DNA of 64,000 nucleotides from Sinorhizobium chiapasense (GCF_036488675.1 NZ_CP133152.1:1364001-1428000); one strand, 5' to 3'; counted from the first letter of the stretch, positions 8,528 to 17,805 are shown. Program-made: numbers and translations. Notes: generated from the letters alone by a model not told the origin.

Positions 8528-9805
8528 ATGGACTCCACTCGCGGAATTGATAGTGAATACCTTCTTCCGACCCGTGGAAGAATTGTTATAGCTTTCCCTT
8601 TTCTCGGAGACCACCTAGGCGGAAGCCATATATCTGCGATAGGGCTGATCGCCGGGCTCGACAAGACAAAGTTCCACCCCTTGGTAATTCTTCACAAGAG
8701 AGGGCTTATACTTGATGAACACCTGCGTTCCCAGAATATTCCTGTCGTTACTGCCCCGAACATTGCCATCCTTTCCCCGGAAAAGCGTAGAAAAATCCAG
8801 GACATCATCGCAATGGGGGCCGGTTTCTTTGGGACGACAGCAAGGCTGACGCATTTTCTGCGCTTGCACAATGTCGATATCGTGCACACGAATGATGGGA
8901 GAATGCACGCGACTTGGGCGCTGGCGGCGAGAATTGCAGGCAGCAAGCTGCTCTGGCATCACCGCGGCGATCCGAGTGCATATGGGGTCAACACATTGGC
9001 ACCCCTGCTTGCCAATCACATCGTGACGGTATCCAAATTCGTTCAACCCGCCAGACCCATCGTGCCGGTCGCACACAAAACGACGGTGCTGCACAGCCCG
9101 TTTGATCACCCGCGCACGCTACCGGATCGCGAGGACAGCCGACGACGGTTCGTCGAAGAATTGCGTCTTCCTCCAGATACACGCTTCGTCGGGTATGTCG
9201 GCGGATTGATTGAGCGCAAGAGGCCTGTCAGGTTCGTGGAGGCCGTTCACGCATTTCTTCGACAGCATCCGGCCTTCCCCTTGGCCGGCATGCTCTTCGG
9301 CTCATCCCCCGCTGACGGACCCGACCTGGGCCATGCCGTCAGGCAGCGGGCGGAAGAACTCGGGATTTCGAACAGAATCCATCTTATGGGCTTTCGCATG
9401 CCGGTAGAGCCCTGCATGAGCGCCCTCGACGCCTTGCTGGTTCCAGCCGTCAATGAACCTTTCGGGCGTACTCTGATCGAAGCCATGCTCCTCGGGACGC
9501 CCGTTATCGCCACCGATCATGGCGGCAACCCGGAAGCTATAGACGACGGGATTACGGGATATCTGGTGGAAGCTGAAAGGCCGGAAGCCATGGTTCCTCC
9601 ACTTGAGCGCCTTTTGTTCGACAAGGAGCAGTGGACGCGGATCAGCGCAACGGCTCGGGACGCGTCGCACGCTCAATATGGCAGGCAAGCGCATGTCGAT
9701 GGAATCAGCCGGCTTTATGAAACTCTCGTAGCGCGCAATAACGTCAAGTCGGTCCGTTTAAGTCCTGTCCATGCGTCCTCATCCGTGACAGACGTGAAGG
9801 AGTAA
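8528..9805 (+). CDS. Glycosyltransferase family 4
   Basis: 425 residues from the ATG at 8528, with AAGGAG six nt upstream. A frame upstream to 8426 was not used because GT4 proteins begin at the first beta strand (GRIVIAFPFLGDHLGGSH). The C-terminal donor site has EPFGRTLIEAM with the E-x7-E spacing of retaining GT-B enzymes. An N-terminal acceptor-side GGSHISA replaces the usual GGAE-like loop. It is followed 3 bp later by the sulfotransferase at 9809, so addition of a sugar and its sulfation may be coupled. Donor and linkage are unknown. Confidence 0.85.
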   Translation: MDSTRGIDSEYLLPTRGRIVIAFPFLGDHLGGSHISAIGLIAGLDKTKFHPLVILHKRGLILDEHLRSQNIPVVTAPNIAILSPEKRRKIQDIIAMGAGFFGTTARLTHFLRLHNVDIVHTNDGRMHATWALAARIAGSKLLWHHRGDPSAYGVNTLAPLLANHIVTVSKFVQPARPIVPVAHKTTVLHSPFDHPRTLPDREDSRRRFVEELRLPPDTRFVGYVGGLIERKRPVRFVEAVHAFLRQHPAFPLAGMLFGSSPADGPDLGHAVRQRAEELGISNRIHLMGFRMPVEPCMSALDALLVPAVNEPFGRTLIEAMLLGTPVIATDHGGNPEAIDDGITGYLVEAERPEAMVPPLERLLFDKEQWTRISATARDASHAQYGRQAHVDGISRLYETLVARNNVKSVRLSPVHASSSVTDVKE

Positions 9806-9808
9806 AAG

Positions 9809-10639
9809 ATGGAGATGCAAGAGATTGATTTCCTGATTATCGGCGCGACGAAAAGCGCTACCACCTGGCTGCAGCAATCTCTTCAGCAGGATCCAAGCAT
9901 ATTCATGCCGAGTCCTGAGTTGCATTACTTCAGCCGCTATTATGACCGTGGAGACGAGTGGTATCTCTCCAACTTCGAGGGACGAAAAAGCGAACGTCTC
10001 GTCGGGGAGAAGTCCAACTCCTACTTGGATACGCCAGAGGCGGCAGAGCGGATAAAGCAAAGGCTTCCAAATACGCTGCTGATCGCGCAGCTTCGCAACC
10101 CCGTCGAACGAGCCTACTCCGACTATTGCATGCTCTACCGCAGGGCCGAGGTTGGCCGAGATATCGGAAAGTACCTTGACCCGCGTCGCGGCGCCGGTGG
10201 GCGCTTCCTGAACGGCGGCCTTTATTTTCAACAGTTGCAATCTTACCTCGACCGGTTTCCCGCCGATCAGCTTCTCGTCCTTCTCTACGAAGATATGAAA
10301 ACCGATGCAGGCGGACAGATAGACCGCGTCCGAAAATTCCTGAAGGCCGCGGACGACCGTCCCCTCCGGCCGCTGGAAAAAAGGGTAAAAGACAAATCCC
10401 AACCCGTTATCAACCCGACCTTGCGACGCCTGCTGCGCCCTATGAAACCCGTGGTGGCGCCGTTCCGGGAAAATGCCGGTTTCAAGAAGCTGTGGTCACT
10501 AGCCGCCGGCGAAGTTCAGTACGCACCGCTGAGCGGCGAGCTGCGCGAGCGTATGATCGACTACTACAACTCCGAGGTGGAGAAGCTCGGCGCCATAGTT
10601 GGTAGGGATCTGAGCGATTGGCTACGGAAAGGCGTTTAA
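9809..10639 (+). CDS. PAPS-dependent sulfotransferase
   Basis: 276 residues. The 5'-PSB loop is GATKSATTWLQQSL (residues 8-21). The 3'-phosphate loop is LRNPVERAYSDY, with the Arg and Ser expected for PAPS contact. The sequence is closer to heparan/NodH-type sulfotransferases than to the protein at 1432, so the two probably have different acceptors. The start ATG follows GAAGGAG at the end of the preceding GT4 and is almost contiguous with it. The predicted role is sulfation of a sugar of the surface polysaccharide in the cytosol, using PAPS from the cysD-cysNC operon. Confidence 0.88.
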   Translation: MEMQEIDFLIIGATKSATTWLQQSLQQDPSIFMPSPELHYFSRYYDRGDEWYLSNFEGRKSERLVGEKSNSYLDTPEAAERIKQRLPNTLLIAQLRNPVERAYSDYCMLYRRAEVGRDIGKYLDPRRGAGGRFLNGGLYFQQLQSYLDRFPADQLLVLLYEDMKTDAGGQIDRVRKFLKAADDRPLRPLEKRVKDKSQPVINPTLRRLLRPMKPVVAPFRENAGFKKLWSLAAGEVQYAPLSGELRERMIDYYNSEVEKLGAIVGRDLSDWLRKGV

Positions 10640-10961
10640 GAAACAACCACCTCGTCACGGTCACAGTACCGTTGCAAGTGTCGACGATGCTAATAGTGCA
10701 GCCTTCCGGCGACATCGAACAGGCGCGCGCCCAAAAGGGTTTTACACGCCGGATTGCAACCTTTGCCTTGCGGTCGAGGTGGCCGGCAGTTGCGACCAGC
10801 GTTGAAGTTGACGCGCAGAAACTATCTGTTATTCTAATATTTACACAGACAATGAACTGACTTTTTTGATTTTTTCTGGTCTCTGCGACCGCAGTACATT
10901 TCCTTCTTGCCCGAACAATAGGCAAGACAAGCTTGTTTTATGCTTTTGCGGAGTATTTGTG
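10640..10961. other. Intergenic region before the two-component pair, 322 bp
   Basis: No ORF with support, no repeat and no clear terminator hairpin was found. The part from about 10820 to 10880 is AT-rich and may hold the promoter of the kinase/regulator pair. A TTG-started frame at 10866 reads into the kinase, but its first 32 residues lack any family feature. Confidence 0.4.
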
Positions 10962-11765
10962 ATGACTAAGTCACAAGACAGTTTTTTCTGCACTGCCAGG
11001 ACGCTCCGGACGACCACCCCTCGACAGCAAACCATTGCTCCACCGACGGAAGCGACTACTTACAGGACGAACAACCGTGACCAGCTGAAAATTGCCGCCG
11101 CACATACGGTCGCGGAGGAACGTAAGCGGCTTGCACGCGACATTCACGATCTCTCCGGGCAGCATATCGTCTCTGCCTTGTTTCGGTTGGCGGCGCTGGA
11201 AGCTAGAGTTCGAGACGAGGTCGCGCTGGCCTATTGCAGCGATCTTCGCGAAATCCTGAAGCGGCTGAGTCTCGAGCTCGAGAAAGTGACCTCCGAGCCG
11301 AAATCGGACAGCGTGCATATGCGTGACGTCGTCGCCTCTGTGTCAGATCTGATCGCAGAGTGGGAAGATCGCATCGGAACCGCCGCGCGCTTCCTGGAGA
11401 ACACCGGCGGCGACCTCTGCGTTGGCGGCGCTGAAGCCGAAGCAGTCTTTCGGCTCGTCCAGGAAGCGTTGACCAACGTTGCGAAGCATGCAGTAACGGC
11501 TTCGCTGGTCACTGTGCGTCTGGAGCACGAGCGGAACTGTCTCGTCGTGTCCGTCGAGGACGACGGCGTTGGACTGGGTCGATGGCCCGGGTCGTTCGAT
11601 AAGAACCGGCGTGGCCACAGCGGCGTCGCCGGAATGCGAGATCGCGTGGCGAGACTGGGGGGCACTTTGACAGTCGAATCCCGGGCCGTACGGGGCACGC
11701 GGCTCGTAGCGACAATCCCGACAGGCCCTTCGCGGGCTCCGCTTCACGACGGAGAACTGGTATGA
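10962..11765 (+). CDS. NarL-family sensor histidine kinase without sensor domain
   Basis: 267 residues from the ATG at 10962 (GCGGAG upstream). The HisKA_3 dimerisation helix contains EERKRLARDIHDLSGQH with the phosphate-accepting H62. The N box reads LVQEALTNVAKHA. The G1 box is VEDDGVGLG and the G2-like GHSGVAGMRDRV follows, so the ATPase domain is complete. No transmembrane segment, PAS or HAMP domain precedes the kinase core; the first ~45 residues are a Thr-rich tail. It should be cytosolic, getting its signal from a partner or a small ligand. It overlaps the response regulator by 4 nt (ATGA), so they are co-translated. Confidence 0.88.
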   Translation: MTKSQDSFFCTARTLRTTTPRQQTIAPPTEATTYRTNNRDQLKIAAAHTVAEERKRLARDIHDLSGQHIVSALFRLAALEARVRDEVALAYCSDLREILKRLSLELEKVTSEPKSDSVHMRDVVASVSDLIAEWEDRIGTAARFLENTGGDLCVGGAEAEAVFRLVQEALTNVAKHAVTASLVTVRLEHERNCLVVSVEDDGVGLGRWPGSFDKNRRGHSGVAGMRDRVARLGGTLTVESRAVRGTRLVATIPTGPSRAPLHDGELV

Positions 11766-12421
11766 TGTCGTCGATCCGCGCCGTCATTGTCGATGATCAT
11801 CCGCTGGTCGTTGCGGGTGCTCGAGCTTTGATCGAAACGTCCGGGGATATCATCTGCGTCGGCGAAGCCAACACGGGCGCCGACGGCTTGACATTGATCT
11901 GTCAAGCCACGCCCGACGTATCCATACTGGACATATCGCTGCCGGACATGAGTGGCCTTGAGCTCGCGGAAAAGGTTATCGCAAACGGCTGTTCGGCGCA
12001 TGTGGTCATCATGACACAGTACCATGACCGGTCCTATGTTCAGCAGGCGCTCAAAGTCGGCGCGAAAGGATTCGTCCAGAAATGCGCAGCGGCACAGAAT
12101 CTGTTGCTCGCGGTTCGTTCCGTCATGCTCGGCGGACTTTTTTTCGATCCCCCGACTGCGCGCGAGATGACGTCCTCGGCCGGCGAGCGCGGCGCGACGG
12201 CCACTGCGTCGATGGACGGGGTCGGACTGACTGCCCGCGAACAAGATGTCCTACGGTTGGTGGCGCTCGGTTATTCGAACAAGGAGATCGGTGCCCGAAC
12301 CAATATCAGCGTCAAGTCCATCGAGACCTATAAGGCGCGGGCAACCGAGAAATTGAAACTTCATTCGCGAGCACAAATCGTCCACTTCGCTTTGACCCAC
12401 GGCTGGATGAGCGTGAATTGA
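11762..12421 (+). CDS. LuxR/NarL-family response regulator
   Basis: 219 residues. The receiver domain has the acidic pair D11-D12, phospho-acceptor D57 (SILDISLPDMSG), switch T85 and K107. A LuxR-type helix-turn-helix occupies about 152-215 (LTAREQDVLRLVALGYSNKEIGART..). It is co-translated with the kinase at 10962. Given its position between glycosyltransferase genes, it may control the polysaccharide operons, but the target sites cannot be identified from sequence alone. Confidence 0.9.
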   Translation: MMSSIRAVIVDDHPLVVAGARALIETSGDIICVGEANTGADGLTLICQATPDVSILDISLPDMSGLELAEKVIANGCSAHVVIMTQYHDRSYVQQALKVGAKGFVQKCAAAQNLLLAVRSVMLGGLFFDPPTAREMTSSAGERGATATASMDGVGLTAREQDVLRLVALGYSNKEIGARTNISVKSIETYKARATEKLKLHSRAQIVHFALTHGWMSVN

Positions 12422-12630
12422 TTCCGGTAGGCTGATCACGGCCTATCGTGTGTTTCTCTAGATCAAGGGTGCAGCGTGCCCAAAGTCGACCAGAGGCCGC
12501 CGCCAAACGATTGGGCATTCTGCTACAGCGAGGTTTCGTTGCGAACCCGGCCTTGCAATGCGACCGGATTTTGCGGCTCAAGAAATGCCAACCTGCAAGG
12601 TCGCTTTCCCGCAAAAAGATTGGAATCGGA

Positions 12631-13710
12631 GTGCGAATAGTATTTGTATTTTCCGGACTGGGTGCAGGAGGGGCGGAGAAGATCGTCAACCTTCTTGCGC
12701 ACCATCGATTGGCCCAGGGCGATACCGTGCACGTCCTTGCGGTCAACGCGGACAGTCCGGAATCCTACTTTCCCTACGATCGTGCGATAACCATCGAAGC
12801 ACTCGGACAGCCGTCGCAAAGGTTACCGCGCCTCGCGCAAGCATGGCACAGGCTGCTGAAACTTCGGCGTCGACTCCGAGCTCTCGAGCCGGACCTCGTC
12901 ATCTCCTTCCTCACCAAAATTAATGTGCTGGCGGGGTTAGCCACTTTCGGCCTCCACTCGCCGATCATCATGTCGGAGCGCAACAACTTCAGATCGCAGG
13001 AGACGCATCTGCTTTGGCGGCTTGCGCTGCCGGTCGCGGCGCGAGGCGCCGCAAGCCTAGTGATGCAAACGAATGATGCTTACCAATCTCTGCCGAAGTG
13101 GCTGCGCGCCAAGGCAGAGATCATACCCAACCCGGTGGCGCTGCCCCGCGATTGCGCGCGAGTCCCGGGTGACGGGACGCGCGTCGTAGCCGTCGGTCGT
13201 CTGGAAAAGCAAAAAGGCTTCGATCTGCTGCTTCAAGCTTTCAGATATGTCGCAATGTCGGTGCCGGCTGCCAAGCTGACGATCTTTGGCGACGGGCCGC
13301 AGCGCGGAATTCTGGAGCGACAGGCGCAGGAACTCGGCATTGGTGACCATGTCAGAATGCCGGGGATCACCAAGTCCCCCGTCGAATGGATTCGAGCGGG
13401 CGATGTTTTTGTGCTCAGCTCCCGATTCGAAGGCTTTCCAAATGTTCTCCTGGAAGCCATGACGGCGGGAATGGCGTCGGTTGCCTTCGACTGCCCATGG
13501 GGACCGTCGGAGATTTTGAGTGGCCCCGACACGGGATTGCTCGTCCCGTCCGGCAACGTCAAACAGCTTGGCGAAGCAATTCGCTCTCTGGTAACCGACC
13601 CAGATCTCCGGAACAAGCTGGCAACCTCCGGGGCGATTGCTGCCTCGCAGCGCTATGCAACGTCCTCCATTTTGGAACAGTGGGACAAAGTGATTGCCAG
13701 ATCCGTTTGA
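12631..13710 (+). CDS. Glycosyltransferase family 4
   Basis: 359 residues from the GTG at 12631 (GGA-rich stretch just upstream). The longest frame starts at 12448 but adds 61 residues ahead of the first strand VRIVFVFSGLGAGGAEKIV, which is normally at the N-terminus. GAGGAE and the C-terminal EGFPNVLLEAMTAG (E-x7-E) mark a retaining GT-B enzyme. It shares the unusual stretches SFLTKINVL, SERNN and WGPSE with the GT4 at 1-937 and is probably its duplicate. The start codon is the least certain part of this call. Confidence 0.82.
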   Translation: MRIVFVFSGLGAGGAEKIVNLLAHHRLAQGDTVHVLAVNADSPESYFPYDRAITIEALGQPSQRLPRLAQAWHRLLKLRRRLRALEPDLVISFLTKINVLAGLATFGLHSPIIMSERNNFRSQETHLLWRLALPVAARGAASLVMQTNDAYQSLPKWLRAKAEIIPNPVALPRDCARVPGDGTRVVAVGRLEKQKGFDLLLQAFRYVAMSVPAAKLTIFGDGPQRGILERQAQELGIGDHVRMPGITKSPVEWIRAGDVFVLSSRFEGFPNVLLEAMTAGMASVAFDCPWGPSEILSGPDTGLLVPSGNVKQLGEAIRSLVTDPDLRNKLATSGAIAASQRYATSSILEQWDKVIARSV

Positions 13711-13791
13711 AGCACCGCGGAACTGTCGGCCCGCGCTCCCTTGCGGATCGGCTATGACGTCCGGCTGCGGTGCTGCCGTGGCACAGAGAGA
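13711..13791. terminator. Possible bidirectional terminator between convergent genes
   Basis: The short gap between the convergent GT4 and GT-C-type genes has an inverted repeat, AGCACCGC (13711-13718) and GCGGTGCT (13767-13774), enclosing 48 nt. There is no T-run, so the call is weak. Confidence 0.25.
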
Positions 13792-15441
13792 TCATAATGC
13801 TGGCTTTGACCGGCCTTGCGTTGCGGGCCGCAAGTAAAGGACCGGGGTGCCGTATCGATCTTTGAATGCGAAATCGGCCGCAGGTAAATAGCCGTTTCGC
13901 TGCGCGTAGGCCTGCATTGGCCGCTCGAGAACCTCATCGAAGCCGAGCAGCAGTGCGGCCGGCGGATCTGCGTCCAACACTGCGGCGATGCGCGTAGGCG
14001 ACGTCATCTTGTACCAGGCGGCAAGTTCCGCTTCGGTAATGTCCGCGGTTCGATAGGCAAAGGGGCCCGTCGCGAGTTCGAGATAGACATCGACGTTGCC
14101 CTCAAGCGGATAGATCGGCGATAGCGTGGCAACCTTTCCGCGCACCCCTGCCTCCGCCATCCGCTGAGAGATCGCGACGCCTGCCTCATGTACCCGCGTA
14201 ACCGTCCAGCTTTCCGGATGGATCGCCGTCGCGGCGAATTGAGCGAAACGCGGCGCCTCGATCACCAGAGCAACCATGGCGGCGGCGAGAAGCACTGGCT
14301 GCATGCGCAGCCGCGACTCCACGTCGAGACTCCTAAAAAGCAGTGCGAGCGCGAGCGGGATACAGATCAGCGGCAGGGCGAAGTACTGTGGGAAGCTCGG
14401 CGTCGGTACCAGACTCAGTGTCGCGCTGCAGAAAAGCGCACCGGCCACAATAAGGAGCGGGCCGTTGACGACGCCGACCATCCCCGGCCGACGGTTTGCC
14501 TCTGTCCGAAGCGCCGTGAAGAGCAGCGCCAGCAGGGCGGAGACGGCAACGGCGACCGATGCCGAGAGCCAGACGTCTCGTGCAAGCATGAGTTTGGCGG
14601 CAATCGAGATAGCCGCCTCCTCCCCGGCAGCGTTGGACATCTGCCAATACTGCAAATGCGGACCAGTATGATATCCGAGCACGTGGGCGAGAAATCGTTG
14701 CGGCGCGGAGAACAGATAGATGAGGATAGGTATCCCGCCGATCAGACCGCCTCCAGCGAGAGGAGCTACGACGCGGAGCAGCCGCTGCCTCAAACTATAG
14801 GAGCGTGGCAGGAGGAATGCAGCAATTGCTACCGGCGGAATGAATGCGAAGGCGCTGATCTTGAAGCTCACGGCGAGCGAAAGACAGGCCCCGGCAATCG
14901 CGGCCAGGACGGGCTCTGCCCGCTCTTCTTCGACAGCAAGCACGAACAGTCCAAGGCCGAGGAACGAGAAGGGCAGCGGTAGGAGATTGTTCGTTGCGGT
15001 CATTCCCGTCTGTGTCAAGAGGAGGTCGTTCGCGACGGCGAGGACCGCGACGCACCAGCTGACCAGGGCGGACTGCGTCAAAACATAGGTGATGCCGCCG
15101 ATCGCCGCCACAAGCAACAACCAGGCAAGGAAGACCCCCAGTCTCCCGCTGAGCAACAACTGATCTGACCCGACGATCTTGTCCATCCAATGGAATAACC
15201 ACGCCGAGCCTGGCGGGTGATTATAGAAGAAGTCCTCATACAAGCGATGCTGATCGAGGAGCCTCAATGGCGGCACATAGAGTTGCTCGTCCTTGCGCAT
15301 CTCGTAGTTCATCACACGGACCAGCAAGGCCACCAAAAGCAGCGCCGACACGACGATCACGGCGGCGCGGAACAAAAGCGTTTTCAGGTCCGGCGCATGA
15401 ACTGCGACTGGTGAGAGCGTAGCCTCTTTAATATCCGTCAT
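13792..15441 (-). CDS. GT-C-type membrane glycosyltransferase-like protein (GT39/ArnT fold)
   Basis: 549 residues from the ATG at 15441; the TTG at 15486 adds 15 residues and has no better ribosome-binding site. After one N-terminal membrane helix (about 23-43) comes a periplasmic loop with the acidic pair D51-E52 (RKDEQLYV). That pair is typical of GT-C enzymes that use polyprenyl-phosphate sugars. About ten more hydrophobic segments follow, then a soluble C-terminal domain of roughly 140 residues. Such enzymes add a sugar to a lipid or polysaccharide acceptor on the periplasmic side. It is transcribed against its neighbours. A second GT-C-like protein is at 24894. The acceptor is unknown. 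Confidence 0.7.
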   Translation of the reverse strand: MTDIKEATLSPVAVHAPDLKTLLFRAAVIVVSALLLVALLVRVMNYEMRKDEQLYVPPLRLLDQHRLYEDFFYNHPPGSAWLFHWMDKIVGSDQLLLSGRLGVFLAWLLLVAAIGGITYVLTQSALVSWCVAVLAVANDLLLTQTGMTATNNLLPLPFSFLGLGLFVLAVEEERAEPVLAAIAGACLSLAVSFKISAFAFIPPVAIAAFLLPRSYSLRQRLLRVVAPLAGGGLIGGIPILIYLFSAPQRFLAHVLGYHTGPHLQYWQMSNAAGEEAAISIAAKLMLARDVWLSASVAVAVSALLALLFTALRTEANRRPGMVGVVNGPLLIVAGALFCSATLSLVPTPSFPQYFALPLICIPLALALLFRSLDVESRLRMQPVLLAAAMVALVIEAPRFAQFAATAIHPESWTVTRVHEAGVAISQRMAEAGVRGKVATLSPIYPLEGNVDVYLELATGPFAYRTADITEAELAAWYKMTSPTRIAAVLDADPPAALLLGFDEVLERPMQAYAQRNGYLPAADFAFKDRYGTPVLYLRPATQGRSKPAL

Positions 15442-15882
15442 CCCCGATACCCCAGCGCAAAAAAACCTGCCCGCACTTTGCAACACCGATCAGGCGGTCA
15501 CCACCGCTCCCGCCCGCGGAACATCCTCCTGGCGCGAGCGGGAACAAATGATCCCGGCCGACATTTCCTCTTTTGAAGCGATCCTGCTCACCGGGTTAAT
15601 CCCGACAGGGCCATAGGGATTATCCTGACACCGCACAGCTTGCGGATTTACAGAAGTGACGATAACATAAATTTAATATATGAAAATTTCCGAATAATTT
15701 CGCAGAAATATATCTTATTTACAGTCGCTTTCATACTGAAATATTCGCACCTACTCGGCTTATATACGCTTCCAACTTACGCCCTGATAGATGCGTTCTA
15801 CACGCGTTCTTGCGAGACGCGTGCACGGGAACGATTGGATGATCCAATCGGGTTCTCAAATGCTGACCTGTTGGAGGCCGTC
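15442..15882. other. Divergent intergenic region before the rfbFG operon, 441 bp
   Basis: It holds the promoters of the GT-C gene (minus) and rfbF (plus). About 15640-15760 is strongly AT-rich. Two palindromes just before rfbF are listed separately. An in-frame extension of rfbF back to 15640 exists but has no family similarity. Confidence 0.5.
15801..15850. promoter_or_regulatory. Two consecutive palindromes in the rfbF leader
   Basis: CACGCGT (15801-15807) pairs with ACGCGTG (15817-15823) across 9 nt. Immediately after, CGATTGGATGATCCAATCG (15832-15850) is a perfect 9-bp inverted repeat around one base. They end 32 bp before the rfbF ATG, so they could be an operator pair or a leader structure. 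No poly-T follows, so a terminator is unlikely. Confidence 0.4.
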
Positions 15883-16704
15883 ATGAAGGTCGTTCTTTTC
15901 GCAGGAGGTCTCGGATCTCGTCTTGCCGAGGAGACCACGCGCATCCCGAAACCGATGGTAGAGATCGGCGGCAAACCCATCATTCTCCATGTCATGGACA
16001 TTTACAGCCATTGGGGCTTCCACGACTTTGTGATCGCCGGTGGCTACAAATGCATGTTCATCAAGAACTTCTTCCACAATTTCCATTTGTCGACCGCCGA
16101 CTTCACGGTGGCGCTTGGAAATGGCTCAATGGTTTTGAAGCCGGTTCATCCTCTTGATTGGAACGTGTCGGTCGTCGACACCGGTTTGTCGACGATGACC
16201 GGCGGACGACTGCTGCGGCTGCGCGACTGGCTCGACGGCGACACCTTCATGGTCACCTACGCGGACGGTGTCGGCAACATAGATCTGGAAGCGCTGCTTG
16301 ATTTCCATCGCTCACACGGACGGCTGGCAACGGTCACCGCCGTGCAGCCGCCTGCACGTTTCGGAAATCTCGAAATCGAGGGCAACAAGGTCGTCGAGTT
16401 CACCGAAAAAGTCCGCAAACACGAGACCTGGATCAATGGCGGTTTCTTCGTCTTCGAGCCCGGCGTCCTGGACTATATCTCCGGCCCGGCGGAACCGTTG
16501 GAGATGGCGCCGCTGACAAACCTTGCCAGGGATGGCGAGCTCTTCGCGTACAAGCACACGGGCTTCTGGCACCCGATGGACACCGTGCGCGACCGTGACT
16601 ATCTCAATGGCCTTGCGGAGACTGACGATCCACCGTGGCTGCAATTCGAACGAAGCACGACAACTGAGCCCGCCGCTGCCATGCAGCCGCAGGCAAGAAT
16701 CTAG
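15883..16704 (+). CDS. rfbF: Glucose-1-phosphate cytidylyltransferase
   Basis: 273 residues from the ATG at 15883, which has GGAG 7 nt upstream. The nucleotidyltransferase signature VVLFAGGLGSRLAEET is at the N-terminus. KPMVEIGGKPI and WNVSVVDTG follow, as in RfbF. HTGFWHPMDTVRD near the end is also typical of this family. It makes CDP-glucose from glucose-1-phosphate and CTP, the first step to CDP-6-deoxy and 3,6-dideoxy sugars. rfbG follows 12 bp later. Length and motifs match the family closely. Confidence 0.93.
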   Translation: MKVVLFAGGLGSRLAEETTRIPKPMVEIGGKPIILHVMDIYSHWGFHDFVIAGGYKCMFIKNFFHNFHLSTADFTVALGNGSMVLKPVHPLDWNVSVVDTGLSTMTGGRLLRLRDWLDGDTFMVTYADGVGNIDLEALLDFHRSHGRLATVTAVQPPARFGNLEIEGNKVVEFTEKVRKHETWINGGFFVFEPGVLDYISGPAEPLEMAPLTNLARDGELFAYKHTGFWHPMDTVRDRDYLNGLAETDDPPWLQFERSTTTEPAAAMQPQARI

Positions 16705-16716
16705 CGAGAGGCGATC

Positions 16717-17805
16717 GTGGACGAGTCGTATCTCTCCCGGATTTTCCGCGACCGCCGCGTCCTGGTCACCGGGCACACCGGCTTCAAGGGCGGCTGGTTG
16801 TCGCTTTGGCTTCGGCGTCTGGGCGCCCATGTCGTGGGTGTCGCGTTGCCGGCGTCTGAACCCTCGTTCTGTAAGGCCATCGATCTCGAAGGCCTTGTCG
16901 ACGGACGCATTGGTGATATCCGCACCGAGGCCGGCTTCGGCCAGACCATTGACGGTCAGGACTTCGATCTCGTCATTCACATGGCCGCCCAAGCCGTCGT
17001 TCGCGCCTCCTATGAGGCGCCCGTCGACACGTACCTCACGAATGTCGTTGGAACCGCCGTCGTGCTCGACGCCGCTCGCCGAATGCCGTCGCTGCGCGGC
17101 GTCGTGGTCGTCACGAGCGACAAGTGTTACGAGAACCGCGAATGGGTCTGGGGGTACCGCGAAAACGACCCCATGGGCGGACGTGACCCGTACAGTTCCT
17201 CCAAGGGCTGCGCCGAGCTCGTGGCATCGGCCTATCGGTCTTCCTTCTTCAGTGCGCCCCAGGGTCCACAACTTGCCACGGTACGGGCGGGTAACGTCAT
17301 CGGCGGTGGCGATTGGGGCGCCGACCGGCTGATCCCTGACCTGATGCGCGCGGCGGAGACCGGCATACCGGCACGACTGCGAAATCCAAGGCATGTGCGG
17401 CCATGGCAGCATGTGCTTGAACCGGTGCGCGGCTACCTCATGCTGGCCGCAGGCCTGCTCGACGCTGGCGCGCGTTTCGCAGGAAGCTGGAACTTCGGCC
17501 CGGAAAAGGATGCGACGGTCGATGTCGGCACGCTCGCAGAACTGGTCGTCTCGCATTGGGGCAGGCGTCCGCCCGACTATCTCGTCGAACGCCGCGGCGA
17601 CGAACCGGCCGAATCCGTTGTCCTGCGCCTCGACAGTACGAAATCGCATGTCGAGCTCGGCTGGAAACCCTTGCTCCGCTTGGAAGACGCCGTCGCCATG
17701 ACGGTCGCCTGGTACCGGAATTACCTCGATGAGCCGGCCGAGATACGCCGGTTCTCGCAACAGCAGTTGGAACAATACACCGCAGCCTGGGCCCGCGCGT
17801 CTTAG
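16717..17805 (+). CDS. rfbG: CDP-glucose 4,6-dehydratase
   Basis: 362 residues, GTG start after GAGAGGCG. The extended-SDR NAD-binding motif is TGHTGFKGGWL, a variant characteristic of RfbG. The catalytic YSSSKGCAEL gives Y-x3-K, and SDKCYEN is the family's catalytic segment. It turns CDP-glucose into CDP-4-keto-6-deoxyglucose. It is placed between rfbF and the 3-dehydratase-like gene, in pathway order. Confidence 0.93.
   Translation: MDESYLSRIFRDRRVLVTGHTGFKGGWLSLWLRRLGAHVVGVALPASEPSFCKAIDLEGLVDGRIGDIRTEAGFGQTIDGQDFDLVIHMAAQAVVRASYEAPVDTYLTNVVGTAVVLDAARRMPSLRGVVVVTSDKCYENREWVWGYRENDPMGGRDPYSSSKGCAELVASAYRSSFFSAPQGPQLATVRAGNVIGGGDWGADRLIPDLMRAAETGIPARLRNPRHVRPWQHVLEPVRGYLMLAAGLLDAGARFAGSWNFGPEKDATVDVGTLAELVVSHWGRRPPDYLVERRGDEPAESVVLRLDSTKSHVELGWKPLLRLEDAVAMTVAWYRNYLDEPAEIRRFSQQQLEQYTAAWARAS

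Noticed and set aside
16312..17775. 487-codon ORF antisense to rfbF/rfbG
   Set aside because: It spans two well-supported genes in the opposite direction and shows no domain.
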